A stretch of DNA of 15,418 nt from Thermoplasmatota archaeon (GTDB lineage Archaea > Thermoplasmatota > E2 > DHVEG-1), in NCBI GenBank assembly GCA_030612095.1, contig JAUWOO010000023.1, positions 1 through 15,418 of the forward strand. Reading direction: 5' to 3'. Under the pieces are notes generated by a model that saw nothing but the letters and a program-made list of their open reading frames with translations, was not told where the DNA came from and did not search any database. The translations under genes and the position numbers were made by a program. Positions 6,662 through 14,801 of the stretch are shown one piece after another (position 1 is the stretch's first letter; each line of letters opens with the position of its first letter).

Positions 6662-7483
6662 TTATGTTTCATTTCTTTCAAATATCACCTTTTTTGGACA
6701 CTTCTCAACGGCTGCAGGTGAAGGGACACATTTTTCCGGATCGAAGAAGGGCAAATCCTTTTCCTCATTCCAAGTAACCTCCTCATTCTCAGATGCTTTA
6801 ACACATATCCTACAGTGAATACAACCAAGCGGGCATCTTTCCCTACCAGGAATATTCTTTTTAGAAAGATAGTTACATGCCAGATACTGAGGCATTTTAG
6901 CAGGAATAATCTCAATTAGATTCTGAGGACATTCCTTTGTACAAAGTCCACATCCAATACATTTATCAGGATCGATTACCACAATCTTTTTTTCTGGATC
7001 AATTGAAATCGCATTTTCTGGACAAACATTTACACAATCGCCAAAACCAAAACAACCATAAGGACATTTCTTAAAACCCGAGGAAAGTTGAGCAGCAGCC
7101 TTACAAGTATCTATGCCCTTATACTCATAGAGAATCTCAGAATTACCACCACAATGAACAACAGCAACCTTTTTATCGCCAGATGAAAGATCAACTCCGA
7201 GAGCATTACCAAGGGCCTTTACCTTTTTATCATCGTTCATAAGAACCATACATGGGCTAGTCTGCAATATATCGATATCCTTTGCAATCTCACCAGCATA
7301 AGCAAAACAACCTGGGTAGCCGCAAGCACCGCAGTTCATTCCCGGAAGAAATTTTGAAATTTCCTCGGTTTTCTTCAAAAGTTTATCCTCCTCAGGAAGG
7401 AATCTGTTTACCAAAAAAATTGCAATACCACAACCCATACCAACAAGCGTAAGGGAAACAATAATTAGTACAGTATTATCCAT
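6662..7483 (-). CDS. rnfB: Rnf complex subunit RnfB, ferredoxin-interacting iron-sulfur protein
   Basis: RnfB takes electrons from reduced ferredoxin and feeds them into the membrane Rnf complex. The 273-residue protein begins with one membrane helix (about 4-27), then the four-cysteine domain PGMNCGACGYPGC (C51, C54, C59, and C78), then ferredoxin-type motifs CPYGCFGFGDCVNVCP and CIGCGLCTKECP, and a last pair of motifs at 217-262. In the last pair, three of eight expected cysteines are replaced: S231, S255 and A258. By the usual two-cluster ligand pattern this keeps one cluster (C221, C224, C227, C262) and removes the other. Its ATG follows the rnfA stop directly, with GGAGG inside the end of rnfA. 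It is the last gene of the operon. Confidence 0.96.
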   Translation of the reverse strand: MDNTVLIIVSLTLVGMGCGIAIFLVNRFLPEEDKLLKKTEEISKFLPGMNCGACGYPGCFAYAGEIAKDIDILQTSPCMVLMNDDKKVKALGNALGVDLSSGDKKVAVVHCGGNSEILYEYKGIDTCKAAAQLSSGFKKCPYGCFGFGDCVNVCPENAISIDPEKKIVVIDPDKCIGCGLCTKECPQNLIEIIPAKMPQYLACNYLSKKNIPGRERCPLGCIHCRICVKASENEEVTWNEEKDLPFFDPEKCVPSPAAVEKCPKKVIFERNET

Positions 7484-8059
7484 TTAAACCATTCCTCCAA
7501 AAGCAAGAAATGCAATACCAAGAAGCATTGCAACAAGAAATGCTACAGGTATACCTTTGAAAGCTTTTGGAACATCAGCAAGATCCAACTTCTCCCTGAT
7601 TCCAGACATTATGGCAAGAACTAAGGTAAATCCAACACCAGCACCAAGAGCACTTACAATGGTTTCAGCAAGGTTAAATGCTTGATCAACATTAATAAAT
7701 GTAACTCCAAGAACAGCACAGTTAGTTGTAATCAATGGAAGATAAATGCCAAGAGCATTGTAAAGATTAACATTAGTCCTACGAATTGTGATTTCAAGGA
7801 TCTGAACAAGAGAAGCAATAACTAAAATAAAAATTGCAGTTCTCATATAAGTAATACCAAATGGCACTAGCAATTGATAGAAAAGCAACCAAGAGACAAC
7901 GGATGCTGCAAACATTACAACAATAACAGCAATTCCCATACTAACAGCACTTGACAGTTTCTTTGAGACACCAAAGAATGGGCAAAGTCCAAGGAATTTT
8001 GCAAGAACAAAGTTGTTCACAAGCGCCATCATGATGAATATTGAAAAAAGATTATCCAC
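7484..8059 (-). CDS. rnfA: Rnf complex membrane subunit RnfA
   Basis: RnfA and RnfE are homologous membrane proteins with inverted topology that together hold an intramembrane [2Fe-2S] cluster in the Rnf/Nqr electron path. The protein has six hydrophobic segments and 191 residues from the GTG at 8059, the normal RnfA length. The two cluster cysteines are visible in FLGLCPFFGVSKK (C26) and TNCAVLG (C114). The frame is open to an upstream ATG at 8092, but that would add eleven residues (MQLFVIWGRLR) that are not part of the family and lie inside rnfE. Starting at GTG gives the expected DNLF...ALVNNFVLAKFLG beginning and an eight-base overlap with rnfE. Confidence 0.95.
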   Translation of the reverse strand: MDNLFSIFIMMALVNNFVLAKFLGLCPFFGVSKKLSSAVSMGIAVIVVMFAASVVSWLLFYQLLVPFGITYMRTAIFILVIASLVQILEITIRRTNVNLYNALGIYLPLITTNCAVLGVTFINVDQAFNLAETIVSALGAGVGFTLVLAIMSGIREKLDLADVPKAFKGIPVAFLVAMLLGIAFLAFGGMV

Positions 8060-8666
8060 TCTCAATCGCCCCCATATAACGAAGAGTTGCAAGCAAGCAA
8101 CCTAACACAAGAAATGCACCCATTGGAAGAATGAAAACTGACATGGGATTATCAAAAAGTCCAGGGGCGGAAAAGACATGAGTTCCAAAAATTGTAATCT
8201 CCCCTGTCCCAAGAAGCTGTCTAAAAAAGGAGATAATTGTAATAGCAATTCCAAAACCAATACCCATTCCAAGAGCATCAGCAACCGAATCAGCAAGAGT
8301 GTTTTTAGATGCAAATGCTTCTGCCCTACCAAGTATAATACAGTTAACAACTATAAGTGGAATAAAAATGCCAAGAGACTTAGAAAGTTCTGGTATAAAT
8401 GCCTTCATAGTAAGATCAACAATTGTGACAAGAGTAGCAATAATTACAATAAATACTGGAATGCGGACACGATCTGGAGTAACACCGCGGATAAGTGAAA
8501 CAATAATATTTGCACTAATTAAAACAAACATAACTGCAGCAGTCATACCAAAAGCGTTGTCAATAGATGTACTAACAGCAAGTGTTGGGCAAAGACCCAG
8601 TAGGAGAATAAATACTGGATTTTCGTTTATTATCCCTTTTTTAAGATTTTTCAATATATGAACCAT
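8052..8666 (-). CDS. rnfE: Rnf complex membrane subunit RnfE
   Basis: RnfE is the partner of RnfA. Its 204 residues show six hydrophobic segments and the two conserved cysteines in LLGLCPTLAVS (C26) and VVNCIILGRAEAFA (C109), which complete the intramembrane [2Fe-2S] site. The N-terminus (KNLKKGIINENPVFILLLG) is the standard RnfE start. The ATG lies two bases after the rnfG stop, with GGAGGTG inside the end of rnfG as ribosome binding site. Its end overlaps the start of rnfA. Confidence 0.96.
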   Translation of the reverse strand: MVHILKNLKKGIINENPVFILLLGLCPTLAVSTSIDNAFGMTAAVMFVLISANIIVSLIRGVTPDRVRIPVFIVIIATLVTIVDLTMKAFIPELSKSLGIFIPLIVVNCIILGRAEAFASKNTLADSVADALGMGIGFGIAITIISFFRQLLGTGEITIFGTHVFSAPGLFDNPMSVFILPMGAFLVLGCLLATLRYMGAIESG

Positions 8667-8668
8667 GT

Positions 8669-9253
8669 TTAAGACACCTCCACAGATGAAACCAATTCAA
8701 CAAGAGAATCAAATCTATCTTCAATAGAGGAAACTATACCATTTATAACCGCTTTTGAACTAATAGTCGCACCAGAAATAGCATCAATATCTCCACCAGT
8801 TTTACTAAGTTCAATACCAGAAAATGAAACCTCTTGAAACTGATCAAGGAAAAATGACTGAGTAATTTTATCTCCAAGACCTGGAGTTTCCGAGTGAGAT
8901 ATAACGGATAATCCCCGAAGTATTAAATCATCAGTTGAACTAAGATTTGTAGGTTCCAATGCTACTAACATTTCAATAGTTCCACCATAGCCGGAACCAA
9001 TAGTTTTGACAGCATAACCAATAGTATTGTTATCTGTAAAAACAACATAGCAATCATTTGCATCATTACTTGTAAAATCAGTCATATCTGAAAAATGAAC
9101 ACTTAGTTTTTCTTTGAATGCCTCAAGTTTCGCAGTTTCAATTTTTTCATAAGTAATACTATCGACATATGCAAGAGCTATAACCGAAATACAGACTACA
9201 ACGGTAAGGAAAAGAATTGGAACAATGTCTGCCCTGAAATTAGTTTTACTCAT
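8669..9253 (-). CDS. rnfG: Rnf complex subunit RnfG, covalent-FMN protein
   Basis: RnfG is anchored by one N-terminal helix (about residues 10-30) and exposes an FMN-binding domain outside the cell membrane. The flavinylation site is plain: DAISGATISSKAV, with T163 as the residue expected to carry FMN through a phosphoester bond. GYGGTIEMLVAL and SHSETPGLGDKI are further family motifs. The length of 194 residues is typical. The start is fixed by a four-base ATGA overlap with rnfD and by AAAGGAGG before it. The FMN is expected to be attached by the ApbE protein encoded at the head of this operon. Confidence 0.96.
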   Translation of the reverse strand: MSKTNFRADIVPILFLTVVVCISVIALAYVDSITYEKIETAKLEAFKEKLSVHFSDMTDFTSNDANDCYVVFTDNNTIGYAVKTIGSGYGGTIEMLVALEPTNLSSTDDLILRGLSVISHSETPGLGDKITQSFFLDQFQEVSFSGIELSKTGGDIDAISGATISSKAVINGIVSSIEDRFDSLVELVSSVEVS

Positions 9254-10311
9254 TTCTTCCCCTCCTTTTTATCAGTAGAACTATCTTGATCAGGTTTATC
9301 TGCCACATCAGTCGTTTTTGCTTTCTTTTTTAATGGAAACCTGGATTTCTTCTCAGGCGGAATATAACCATATGGCTTTGGTTTTACATGTCTATCAATA
9401 AGTGGAGTGAATGCATTCATTAAAAGAATTGAAAATGCAACACCTTCTGGCATAGAACCATAAACACGAATGAGAATAACAAGAACACCCGCACCAAAAG
9501 CAAAAATAAATTGACCCTTAGCAGTCATTGGACAAGTTACATAATCAGTGGCCATGAAAAATGCACCAAGAAATAAACCACCTGCGAGAATATGAAAAAC
9601 TGGATCCTGACCAGGTATAAGCCAAGCTAATAGAAACACAGTTCCAATATAAACAACTGGAATTCTCCATTTAATGACACCAGTAGCAAGAAGTAATAAA
9701 CCTCCAATTAGAATAAAAAGAGCCGATGTCTCACCGATGCATCCACCAACATTACCAAACAACAAATCAATATAGAGATCAGAAGTACTACCTGCATAAG
9801 AAAAACCCTCGCCTAAAGGTGTAGCTGAGGTAATAGAATCAAGAGAAATAACAGATTTTACTGGAGCAATCCAACTAGTCATCAAACCTGCAAAACTTAC
9901 AGTAATAAACGCTCTACCTGCAAGAGCGGGATTGAAAATATTATGACCAAGACCGCCAAAAGCCTCTTTTACAATGGCAATACAAAAAGCAGCACCAATT
10001 ATTACTGCCCACAATGGAATTCTTGGTGGAAGAACAAGAGCAAATAACATTCCTGTTACAATAGCACTTCCATCCATTATGAATTCTCTTTTCCTAAGTC
10101 GTTTTGCTAAAAATTCTGTTGTAATAGCAGTAATGACAGAGACTAAAACAACAAGAAGAGTGTAAATTCCAAAAAAGTAAACACCACCAATAATTGGAAG
10201 AAGAAGAGCAAGACAAACAACATACATGACTTTCTTTGTATTTTTTTTATCATGTATATGTGGAGAAGTCGATACTACAAGTCTTTTCTGATCAACTGTT
10301 TCTTCAGCCAT
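9250..10311 (-). CDS. rnfD: Rnf complex membrane subunit RnfD, covalent-FMN protein
   Basis: RnfD (NqrB/RnfD family) is a polytopic membrane subunit that carries a second covalent FMN and is thought to take part in ion movement. The 353-residue protein has about nine or ten hydrophobic segments, the conserved GGLGHNIFNPALAGRAF loop, and the flavinylation motif SITSATPLGEGF with T164 as acceptor. The N-terminus is a 25-residue charged cytoplasmic stretch. The C-terminus has a lysine-rich tail of about 45 residues (KKKAKTTDVADKPDQDSSTD...) of low complexity that is longer than usual. The start codon overlaps the rnfC stop (TAATG). Confidence 0.95.
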   Translation of the reverse strand: MAEETVDQKRLVVSTSPHIHDKKNTKKVMYVVCLALLLPIIGGVYFFGIYTLLVVLVSVITAITTEFLAKRLRKREFIMDGSAIVTGMLFALVLPPRIPLWAVIIGAAFCIAIVKEAFGGLGHNIFNPALAGRAFITVSFAGLMTSWIAPVKSVISLDSITSATPLGEGFSYAGSTSDLYIDLLFGNVGGCIGETSALFILIGGLLLLATGVIKWRIPVVYIGTVFLLAWLIPGQDPVFHILAGGLFLGAFFMATDYVTCPMTAKGQFIFAFGAGVLVILIRVYGSMPEGVAFSILLMNAFTPLIDRHVKPKPYGYIPPEKKSRFPLKKKAKTTDVADKPDQDSSTDKKEGKK

Positions 10312-11630
10312 TACTTAGGCCTCCTCTTTTGAAGTTCAGCCTTACCAACCTTGATATATTGAACAAGAGGAATGTTTGCAGGACAACCATAAGCACATGA
10401 ACCACATTCAACACAGTTATCAATCCAGTAATCCTTCAACTCATCATACATGTTCTTCTTAACATAGGCAACATACATCAAAGGCATCAAATTCATAGGG
10501 CAGTTCTCAACACAAGTACCACAACGAATACAATTACCCTCAACCTCCGTATTATTTTTCTGAATAAGAATAGAATTAGTTCCCTTTGTTGTAGGGGTGT
10601 CAAAAGAAATCTGAGCAATGCCCATCATAGGTCCACCGAAAATCATAACATTAGCATTTGAATTAGTACCGCCACAATAATCAATAATTTCACTGGCAGG
10701 AGTTCCAAAGCGAGATATAATGTTCTTTGGTTCTTTTACTGCACCTGAAACTGTTAAAACACGTTCAACAAGAGGTATTCCATCATATATCGCATCATAA
10801 ATAGCCTTTAAAGTACCCACATTTTGAACAACAACACCAACATCCATTGGGAGACCACCTATTGGTACTTCCATCCCAAGAATCCTTTTCAAAAGAGTTT
10901 TCTCAGCACCCATAGGATATTGAGCAGGGAGTAATTCCACAATTACCTCACCAGAAATATTTGACTCTGAAACAATTTTTTCCATGTTTTCAATAGCATC
11001 AGGCTTATTACTTTCGATACCAATATATGCCTCATTGCAACCAAGGACCTTCATCATTATTTCCAGTCCCTTTAAAATCTCCTCACCATGCTCAAGCATT
11101 AGACGATGATCAGAAGTAATAAAAGGCTCACATTCACAGCCGTTTATTATAATTGTATCAATTTTTTTATCTGGAGGGGGCTGAAGCTTTACATGGGTGG
11201 GAAATGTTGCACCACCAAGACCAACAATACCTGCCTCTTTAACACGATTTAGAATCTCTTTTTTTGAAAGTTTATTAGGTTTAGAAGGCTTATCAATTTT
11301 AACCCAATCATCCTTGCCATCTGCTTCAATTACAATAGCATTACCAACATTTGATGTAACTGAACTAACCATCTCGATAACTTTAGTAACTTTTCCTGAA
11401 ACGGTTGAATGAATGGGGACAGAGACAAAACCACCCGCCTCAGCAATTTTTTGCCCTACTTTTACCTCATCACCTTTTTTTACAATGGCTTTTGAAGGGG
11501 CACCAATGTGTTGACTAAGCGGGAGTATCACTTGCTTTGGAAGAGGGACTCTTTCAATTTTTTTATTTGAAGTAATCTTATTTCCGGGAGGATGAATCCC
11601 GTGGCTTTTTTCATTGTTGAACAGCGACAT
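10311..11630 (-). CDS. rnfC: Rnf complex subunit RnfC, NuoF-like iron-sulfur flavoprotein
   Basis: RnfC is the soluble subunit that in bacteria exchanges electrons with NAD. The 439 residues show an N-terminal barrel-sandwich (biotinyl-lipoyl-like) region, the NuoF-like nucleotide/FMN segment GIVGLGGATFPTHVKL (about 134-149), INGCECEPFITSDHRL, and two C-terminal [4Fe-4S] motifs, CIRCGTCVENCP from C367 and CVECGSCAYGCP from C406. The glycine-rich GLGGATFPT element is like that of clostridial RnfC, so NAD as partner is plausible. This differs from the methanosarcinal Rnf picture, in which a multiheme cytochrome and methanophenazine are involved, and no such cytochrome gene lies here. GGGGGT precedes the ATG. 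Confidence 0.95.
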   Translation of the reverse strand: MSLFNNEKSHGIHPPGNKITSNKKIERVPLPKQVILPLSQHIGAPSKAIVKKGDEVKVGQKIAEAGGFVSVPIHSTVSGKVTKVIEMVSSVTSNVGNAIVIEADGKDDWVKIDKPSKPNKLSKKEILNRVKEAGIVGLGGATFPTHVKLQPPPDKKIDTIIINGCECEPFITSDHRLMLEHGEEILKGLEIMMKVLGCNEAYIGIESNKPDAIENMEKIVSESNISGEVIVELLPAQYPMGAEKTLLKRILGMEVPIGGLPMDVGVVVQNVGTLKAIYDAIYDGIPLVERVLTVSGAVKEPKNIISRFGTPASEIIDYCGGTNSNANVMIFGGPMMGIAQISFDTPTTKGTNSILIQKNNTEVEGNCIRCGTCVENCPMNLMPLMYVAYVKKNMYDELKDYWIDNCVECGSCAYGCPANIPLVQYIKVGKAELQKRRPK

Positions 11631-11658
11631 TTGAAACCCCCAATATTATGAGATATAT

Positions 11659-12900
11659 TTAAACTTGAATCTTAAAATCGGTTAAATTAGAAGAATAAAA
11701 GAGATTCTGAGGATCATCATAACCTAGAACAATTGTCTCTATGTCTGGTAATGAATCAACAAGATTTACACCATCAACTGGTCCAAGCACAAAAACTGCA
11801 GTGGCTAAAATATCTGCAACAGTGCAATTATCGGCAATTATAGTAGAACTAGAACACAATGTAACCGAACGTCCAGAAGTTGGATCCATTATATGACCTA
11901 CCTTGGCACTTTCATTAAAGTATCTCTCATAATTACCAGAAGTAGCGATGGCCTCTCCTGAAAGACCAAACTCCATAATTGACTCATTAGCATCATCTGG
12001 ATTTCTAAGGCCAGTAACCCAGTTTACTCCATCTGGTTTTGTTCCATAGGTTGCAATGTCTCCCCCAGCATTGATAAGAGCGCTTTTAATACCCATATCC
12101 TTCAAGATTTTTAAAGCTTCATCAACAGCAAAACCCTTAGCAATACCATCAAGAGTAAGACTCATTCCATTCTCAAGAAGTATCTCATCATCAGAAACGG
12201 TTATCTTTTCAGATCCAACATAGTTCTTTGTAGTGTTAATGTATTCCTCCTGTTTGGAATAGTTAACATTCCAGAAGAAATCAGTATAAACATTCAAAAC
12301 ATCACTTTCATTTTTAACAACGAAATCTAACCAACCAGATTTAACAGTCCACTGCATACTAACATTATCATAACTCACAGTTGGGGTCTCATTTAAAGTA
12401 TAATCATGAACTGAAAAAACGAGTTTGATATCATCAGTAATATTCTCTGAATTGAGGTTATCAATAAATAATGGACTCATGTTAAAAAGATAATATGGGC
12501 TGAAACTACTGGATGGACTCCAAAGATCTAACAATGGAAGGATCGTAATATCAAATGCTCCGTTCGTGATAGAATTATACATAACTGATGTCTCAATCAT
12601 ATCAACAATTTCAGGAGAGGGATTCTTCAATATTCCATTTGAATTAAGCTGGGAAATCTCAGATGACTCATTGAATCTATTAGCAAGATCTACAATTTCA
12701 TCAATCCTTTTATATGCAGCTTCAATTGCCTCATTCGCCTTGGTTTCATCAGATGAATATACAATAATTGAAACAAATGTATCCATTTTATCTCTCGTAT
12801 CTTCATATCTTTCTTCAGATTCGTCAAACTGTATACATCCGGCTATGCATACCACTATTATAAAAAAACACAAACCAATAATATTTGCAATTTTTAACAT
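11659..12900 (-). CDS. apbE: ApbE-like FAD:protein FMN transferase, lipoprotein with an insertion
   Basis: ApbE attaches FMN from FAD to threonines of RnfG and RnfD on the outer face of the membrane. The 413-residue protein has a signal sequence with lipobox IAGC (C22 as lipidated residue), then ApbE motifs: LANRFNESSEISQLN, GAFDITILPLLDLW, TLDGIAKGFAVDEAL, INAGGDIATYG, ATSGNYERYF, HIMDPTSGRSV and ADILATAVFVLG (metal-binding Asp). Between LLDLW (about residue 128) and YVGSEKI there are roughly 85 residues more than normal. Twelve N-X-S/T sequons are present, seven of them in or next to this insertion. AAGGTGGTG precedes the ATG. It is 28 bases from rnfC on the same strand, so it heads the rnf operon and its job there is clear. 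Confidence 0.93.
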   Translation of the reverse strand: MLKIANIIGLCFFIIVVCIAGCIQFDESEERYEDTRDKMDTFVSIIVYSSDETKANEAIEAAYKRIDEIVDLANRFNESSEISQLNSNGILKNPSPEIVDMIETSVMYNSITNGAFDITILPLLDLWSPSSSFSPYYLFNMSPLFIDNLNSENITDDIKLVFSVHDYTLNETPTVSYDNVSMQWTVKSGWLDFVVKNESDVLNVYTDFFWNVNYSKQEEYINTTKNYVGSEKITVSDDEILLENGMSLTLDGIAKGFAVDEALKILKDMGIKSALINAGGDIATYGTKPDGVNWVTGLRNPDDANESIMEFGLSGEAIATSGNYERYFNESAKVGHIMDPTSGRSVTLCSSSTIIADNCTVADILATAVFVLGPVDGVNLVDSLPDIETIVLGYDDPQNLFYSSNLTDFKIQV

Positions 12901-12950
12901 GACACCACCTTTTAATATTTAGAGATTGACCGGTGCATAATAGGAACCAT

Positions 12951-12959
12951 TCTTAAAAC
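12951..12959 (-). promoter_or_regulatory. Candidate TATA box for the apbE-rnf operon
   Basis: On the minus strand GTTTTAAGA lies about 50 bases before the apbE ATG. A start about 25 bases downstream would give a leader of roughly 25 bases holding AAGGTGGTG. A better-looking box (CTAAATATTAAA near 12910-12921) sits too close to the ATG to leave room for that ribosome binding site. Confidence 0.3.
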
Positions 12960-13015
12960 TTCGTTTATTTCCTAAATGAACAAAGAAGTTGTAGAGTCTG
13001 GTGATGAATTGGAGG

Positions 13016-13201
13016 TTATTTTCCCTTGCGGATCACAGCAATGTAAATACCTTTCTCTGAATTAAGGGATACTAGCTGGTTGCCTGTTTTGGAACACCAG
13101 CTTGGAACGTCCTTTGAAAAGCCAACGTCTGATGCCGTGATCTTCAGCACTTGCCCATCATCCATTACTCTGATCTTTTTTGCCTGCTTTATCTCTTGGC
13201 A
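13016..13201 (-). pseudogene. TusA/SirA-like sulfur-carrier protein, 5'-truncated fragment
   Basis: On the minus strand, codons from about 13201 down to TAA at 13016-13018 read EIKQAKKIRVMDDGQVLKI, then TASDVGFSKDVPSWCSKTGN and QLVSL...YIAVIRKGK. This is the second half of a TusA-family protein, a small carrier that delivers sulfur as a persulfide. The family's DxxGLxCPGP segment with its essential cysteine is absent: the frame is closed by TGA at 13208-13210 just upstream. A 49-residue product could start at ATG 13165, but it would lack the sulfur-carrying cysteine. The first 44 bases overlap the 3' end of the radical SAM gene in another frame, so the two genes meet at a breakpoint near 13200. 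Confidence 0.7.
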
Positions 13202-14153
13202 ATTTTCTCATATAAAACTTTTTATCTTTATATTTTACCTGTATCAATTTATCTTCATCTATCAACTTTTTGATAATACTCCAATCTGCTTTAGCTTTTG
13301 TTAAAAACTCTTTCATACCTTCTTCCCTCATTGGATGCACCGATGTAATACTAAGCAAGTCCTCCTCGACATTTCCAGTATATGCAAAAGCATTTCCTTC
13401 ATAGCCAATAAGATATTCTGCATCAATACCTCGTTCCTTGAAAATTTGATATGTCATATTTATCTCATATTCAGACGCAGGTGTTACTCCTTTTTCTGCT
13501 GGTGGTCTTGTAGGAATAGAAATATAACTTTTTTTAGGATTTAACCCTGCGATGAAGTCCGCAACTTGCTCTACCCCTTTGGTATCATCATTAACATCTT
13601 GAATAAGCATAGTTTCTGTTGCCAACTCGCCATTAAAGGTGTGTGAAAACTCCGATATGCCCTCCTGTATTTTATCAAGTTTCAGAGATCCATAAGGCCT
13701 ATTGATCCTCCGCCAGATACCTTGACTTACAGCATCAATTTTTAAAGAAACCCAATCAGCCTTATGCAGATCATCTCTGACATCTTCTTTCCACATCAAC
13801 GATGAGTTTGCAATAACAGCAATTTTGATTCCCAGAGATAAAGATTTAAGCAGACCTATCTCTTTACCAAGGTTAATATCTAACGTGGGTTCTCCATCGG
13901 GCACAAAAGTAAGATAATCAATAGGTTCTCCCCTCTCCCTCGCCTTTTTGACTTTATTCTCTACAGCATGCATTATTTCTTCAGGTTTATAGAACTTCCC
14001 TCGGTTAATCTGCATATTATTGGTTCTTCCAAGTTGACAGTAAATGCAAGAATACGTGCAGATTTTTGGAGGAATATTATTTATCCCCAAGCTTTTTCCT
14101 AGGCGTCTTGAAGGAACAGGACCAAATGCAATTAATTTTCTTTCGTTTACCAT
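13158..14153 (-). CDS. Radical SAM protein, COG0731-like
   Basis: The 331-residue protein begins FGPVPSRRLGKSLGINNIPP and then has the radical SAM cluster motif CTYSCIYC (C32, C36, C39), followed by LTFVPDGEPTLD (the GEP motif for SAM binding) and SLKIDA. The first half is a normal partial TIM barrel. The C-terminal part (about 265-315) looks like a small winged-helix domain. COG0731 includes the wyosine enzyme TYW1 as a distant relative, but this shorter type has no assigned reaction. The last 13 or so residues (KAGKKDQSNG end) are encoded by DNA that in another frame is a TusA remnant, so the original C-terminus was probably replaced. The ATG is three bases after the methyltransferase stop, so the two form an operon. 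Confidence 0.88.
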   Translation of the reverse strand: MVNERKLIAFGPVPSRRLGKSLGINNIPPKICTYSCIYCQLGRTNNMQINRGKFYKPEEIMHAVENKVKKARERGEPIDYLTFVPDGEPTLDINLGKEIGLLKSLSLGIKIAVIANSSLMWKEDVRDDLHKADWVSLKIDAVSQGIWRRINRPYGSLKLDKIQEGISEFSHTFNGELATETMLIQDVNDDTKGVEQVADFIAGLNPKKSYISIPTRPPAEKGVTPASEYEINMTYQIFKERGIDAEYLIGYEGNAFAYTGNVEEDLLSITSVHPMREEGMKEFLTKAKADWSIIKKLIDEDKLIQVKYKDKKFYMRKLPRDKAGKKDQSNG

Positions 14154-14156
14154 TTT

Positions 14157-14801
14157 TTAACTCTCAGTTATATCAGTTGCTTTTATTGCTTTTATTATAA
14201 CGAAACTACCAACACCATAGCCGTCTTCTATTAAACCTATTTTGTCGGTTTGACCAGGAAAGACAGTCTGCTTGATTACAACATCTGTAAAATTGGTTTC
14301 TCTTAACAAAGCTATTGTCTCCTTCACCGAATAAAGGGTAGCATTTCTATAGAACTTGCTTTCCTCCTTTTTTAACTGGTATTGTTTTCCCAACTCACTT
14401 TCTTTATCTACAAAGCCAACAATAATAAAACCATCAGTTTTTAAAACTCGGTAAGCTTCTTTAAACGATTTTACCAAATCGTCTACGAAACAAATTGTTG
14501 TAACCATTAGAATAAAATCAAATGTTTCATCATTAAAAGGCAGTTGTTCTGCCACTGCTTTATAGACTTGTATTCCTCGATTTCTTGATAGTTCTGCCAT
14601 TTTTTTAGAAGGATCTACACCAATTTTTATTCCCAAAGGTAAAGCAAATCTACCCGAACCAACGCCAATTTCAACACCGAATTTATCAGAAGAAATTAAA
14701 CTTTTTATGGCATTGAGCTCTGCTAGGTAAATATCTCGGTTTTTTATGAACCATTCATCATATTCTTTGCTGTATTTCTCAAATGATTCAATTTTTGCCA
14801 T
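14157..14801 (-). CDS. SAM-dependent class I methyltransferase (Methyltransf_11 type)
   Basis: This 214-residue protein has a Rossmann methyltransferase fold. Motif I is VEIGVGSGRFALPLG (about 43-57), the acidic residue that holds SAM ribose is in IGVDPSKKM, motif II/III is AEQLPFNDETFDFILMVTTICF, and EAYRVLKTDGFIIVGFVD is the post-motif region. The substrate cannot be told from sequence; the family covers small molecules such as quinones and metabolites. It starts with ATG preceded by AAGGATTA, and its stop is three bases from the radical SAM gene. The pair may act together on one substrate, which is inference from operon structure. Confidence 0.88.
   Translation of the reverse strand: MAKIESFEKYSKEYDEWFIKNRDIYLAELNAIKSLISSDKFGVEIGVGSGRFALPLGIKIGVDPSKKMAELSRNRGIQVYKAVAEQLPFNDETFDFILMVTTICFVDDLVKSFKEAYRVLKTDGFIIVGFVDKESELGKQYQLKKEESKFYRNATLYSVKETIALLRETNFTDVVIKQTVFPGQTDKIGLIEDGYGVGSFVIIKAIKATDITES

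Noticed and set aside
8178..8661. Open frames on the plus strand opposite rnfE
   Set aside because: They are antisense to a conserved membrane protein; the low-complexity Asn/Lys/Ser composition is what an antisense of such a gene gives.
11648..11660. TTTAAATATAT as an internal promoter for rnfC
   Set aside because: It contains the apbE stop codon and would place the start of transcription at the rnfC ATG, behind the GGGGGT ribosome binding site. A chance match in AT-rich DNA is more likely.
12976..13065. Short plus-strand frame MNKEVVESGDELEVIF...
   Set aside because: It runs antisense into the TusA fragment, has no ribosome binding site and no known family.
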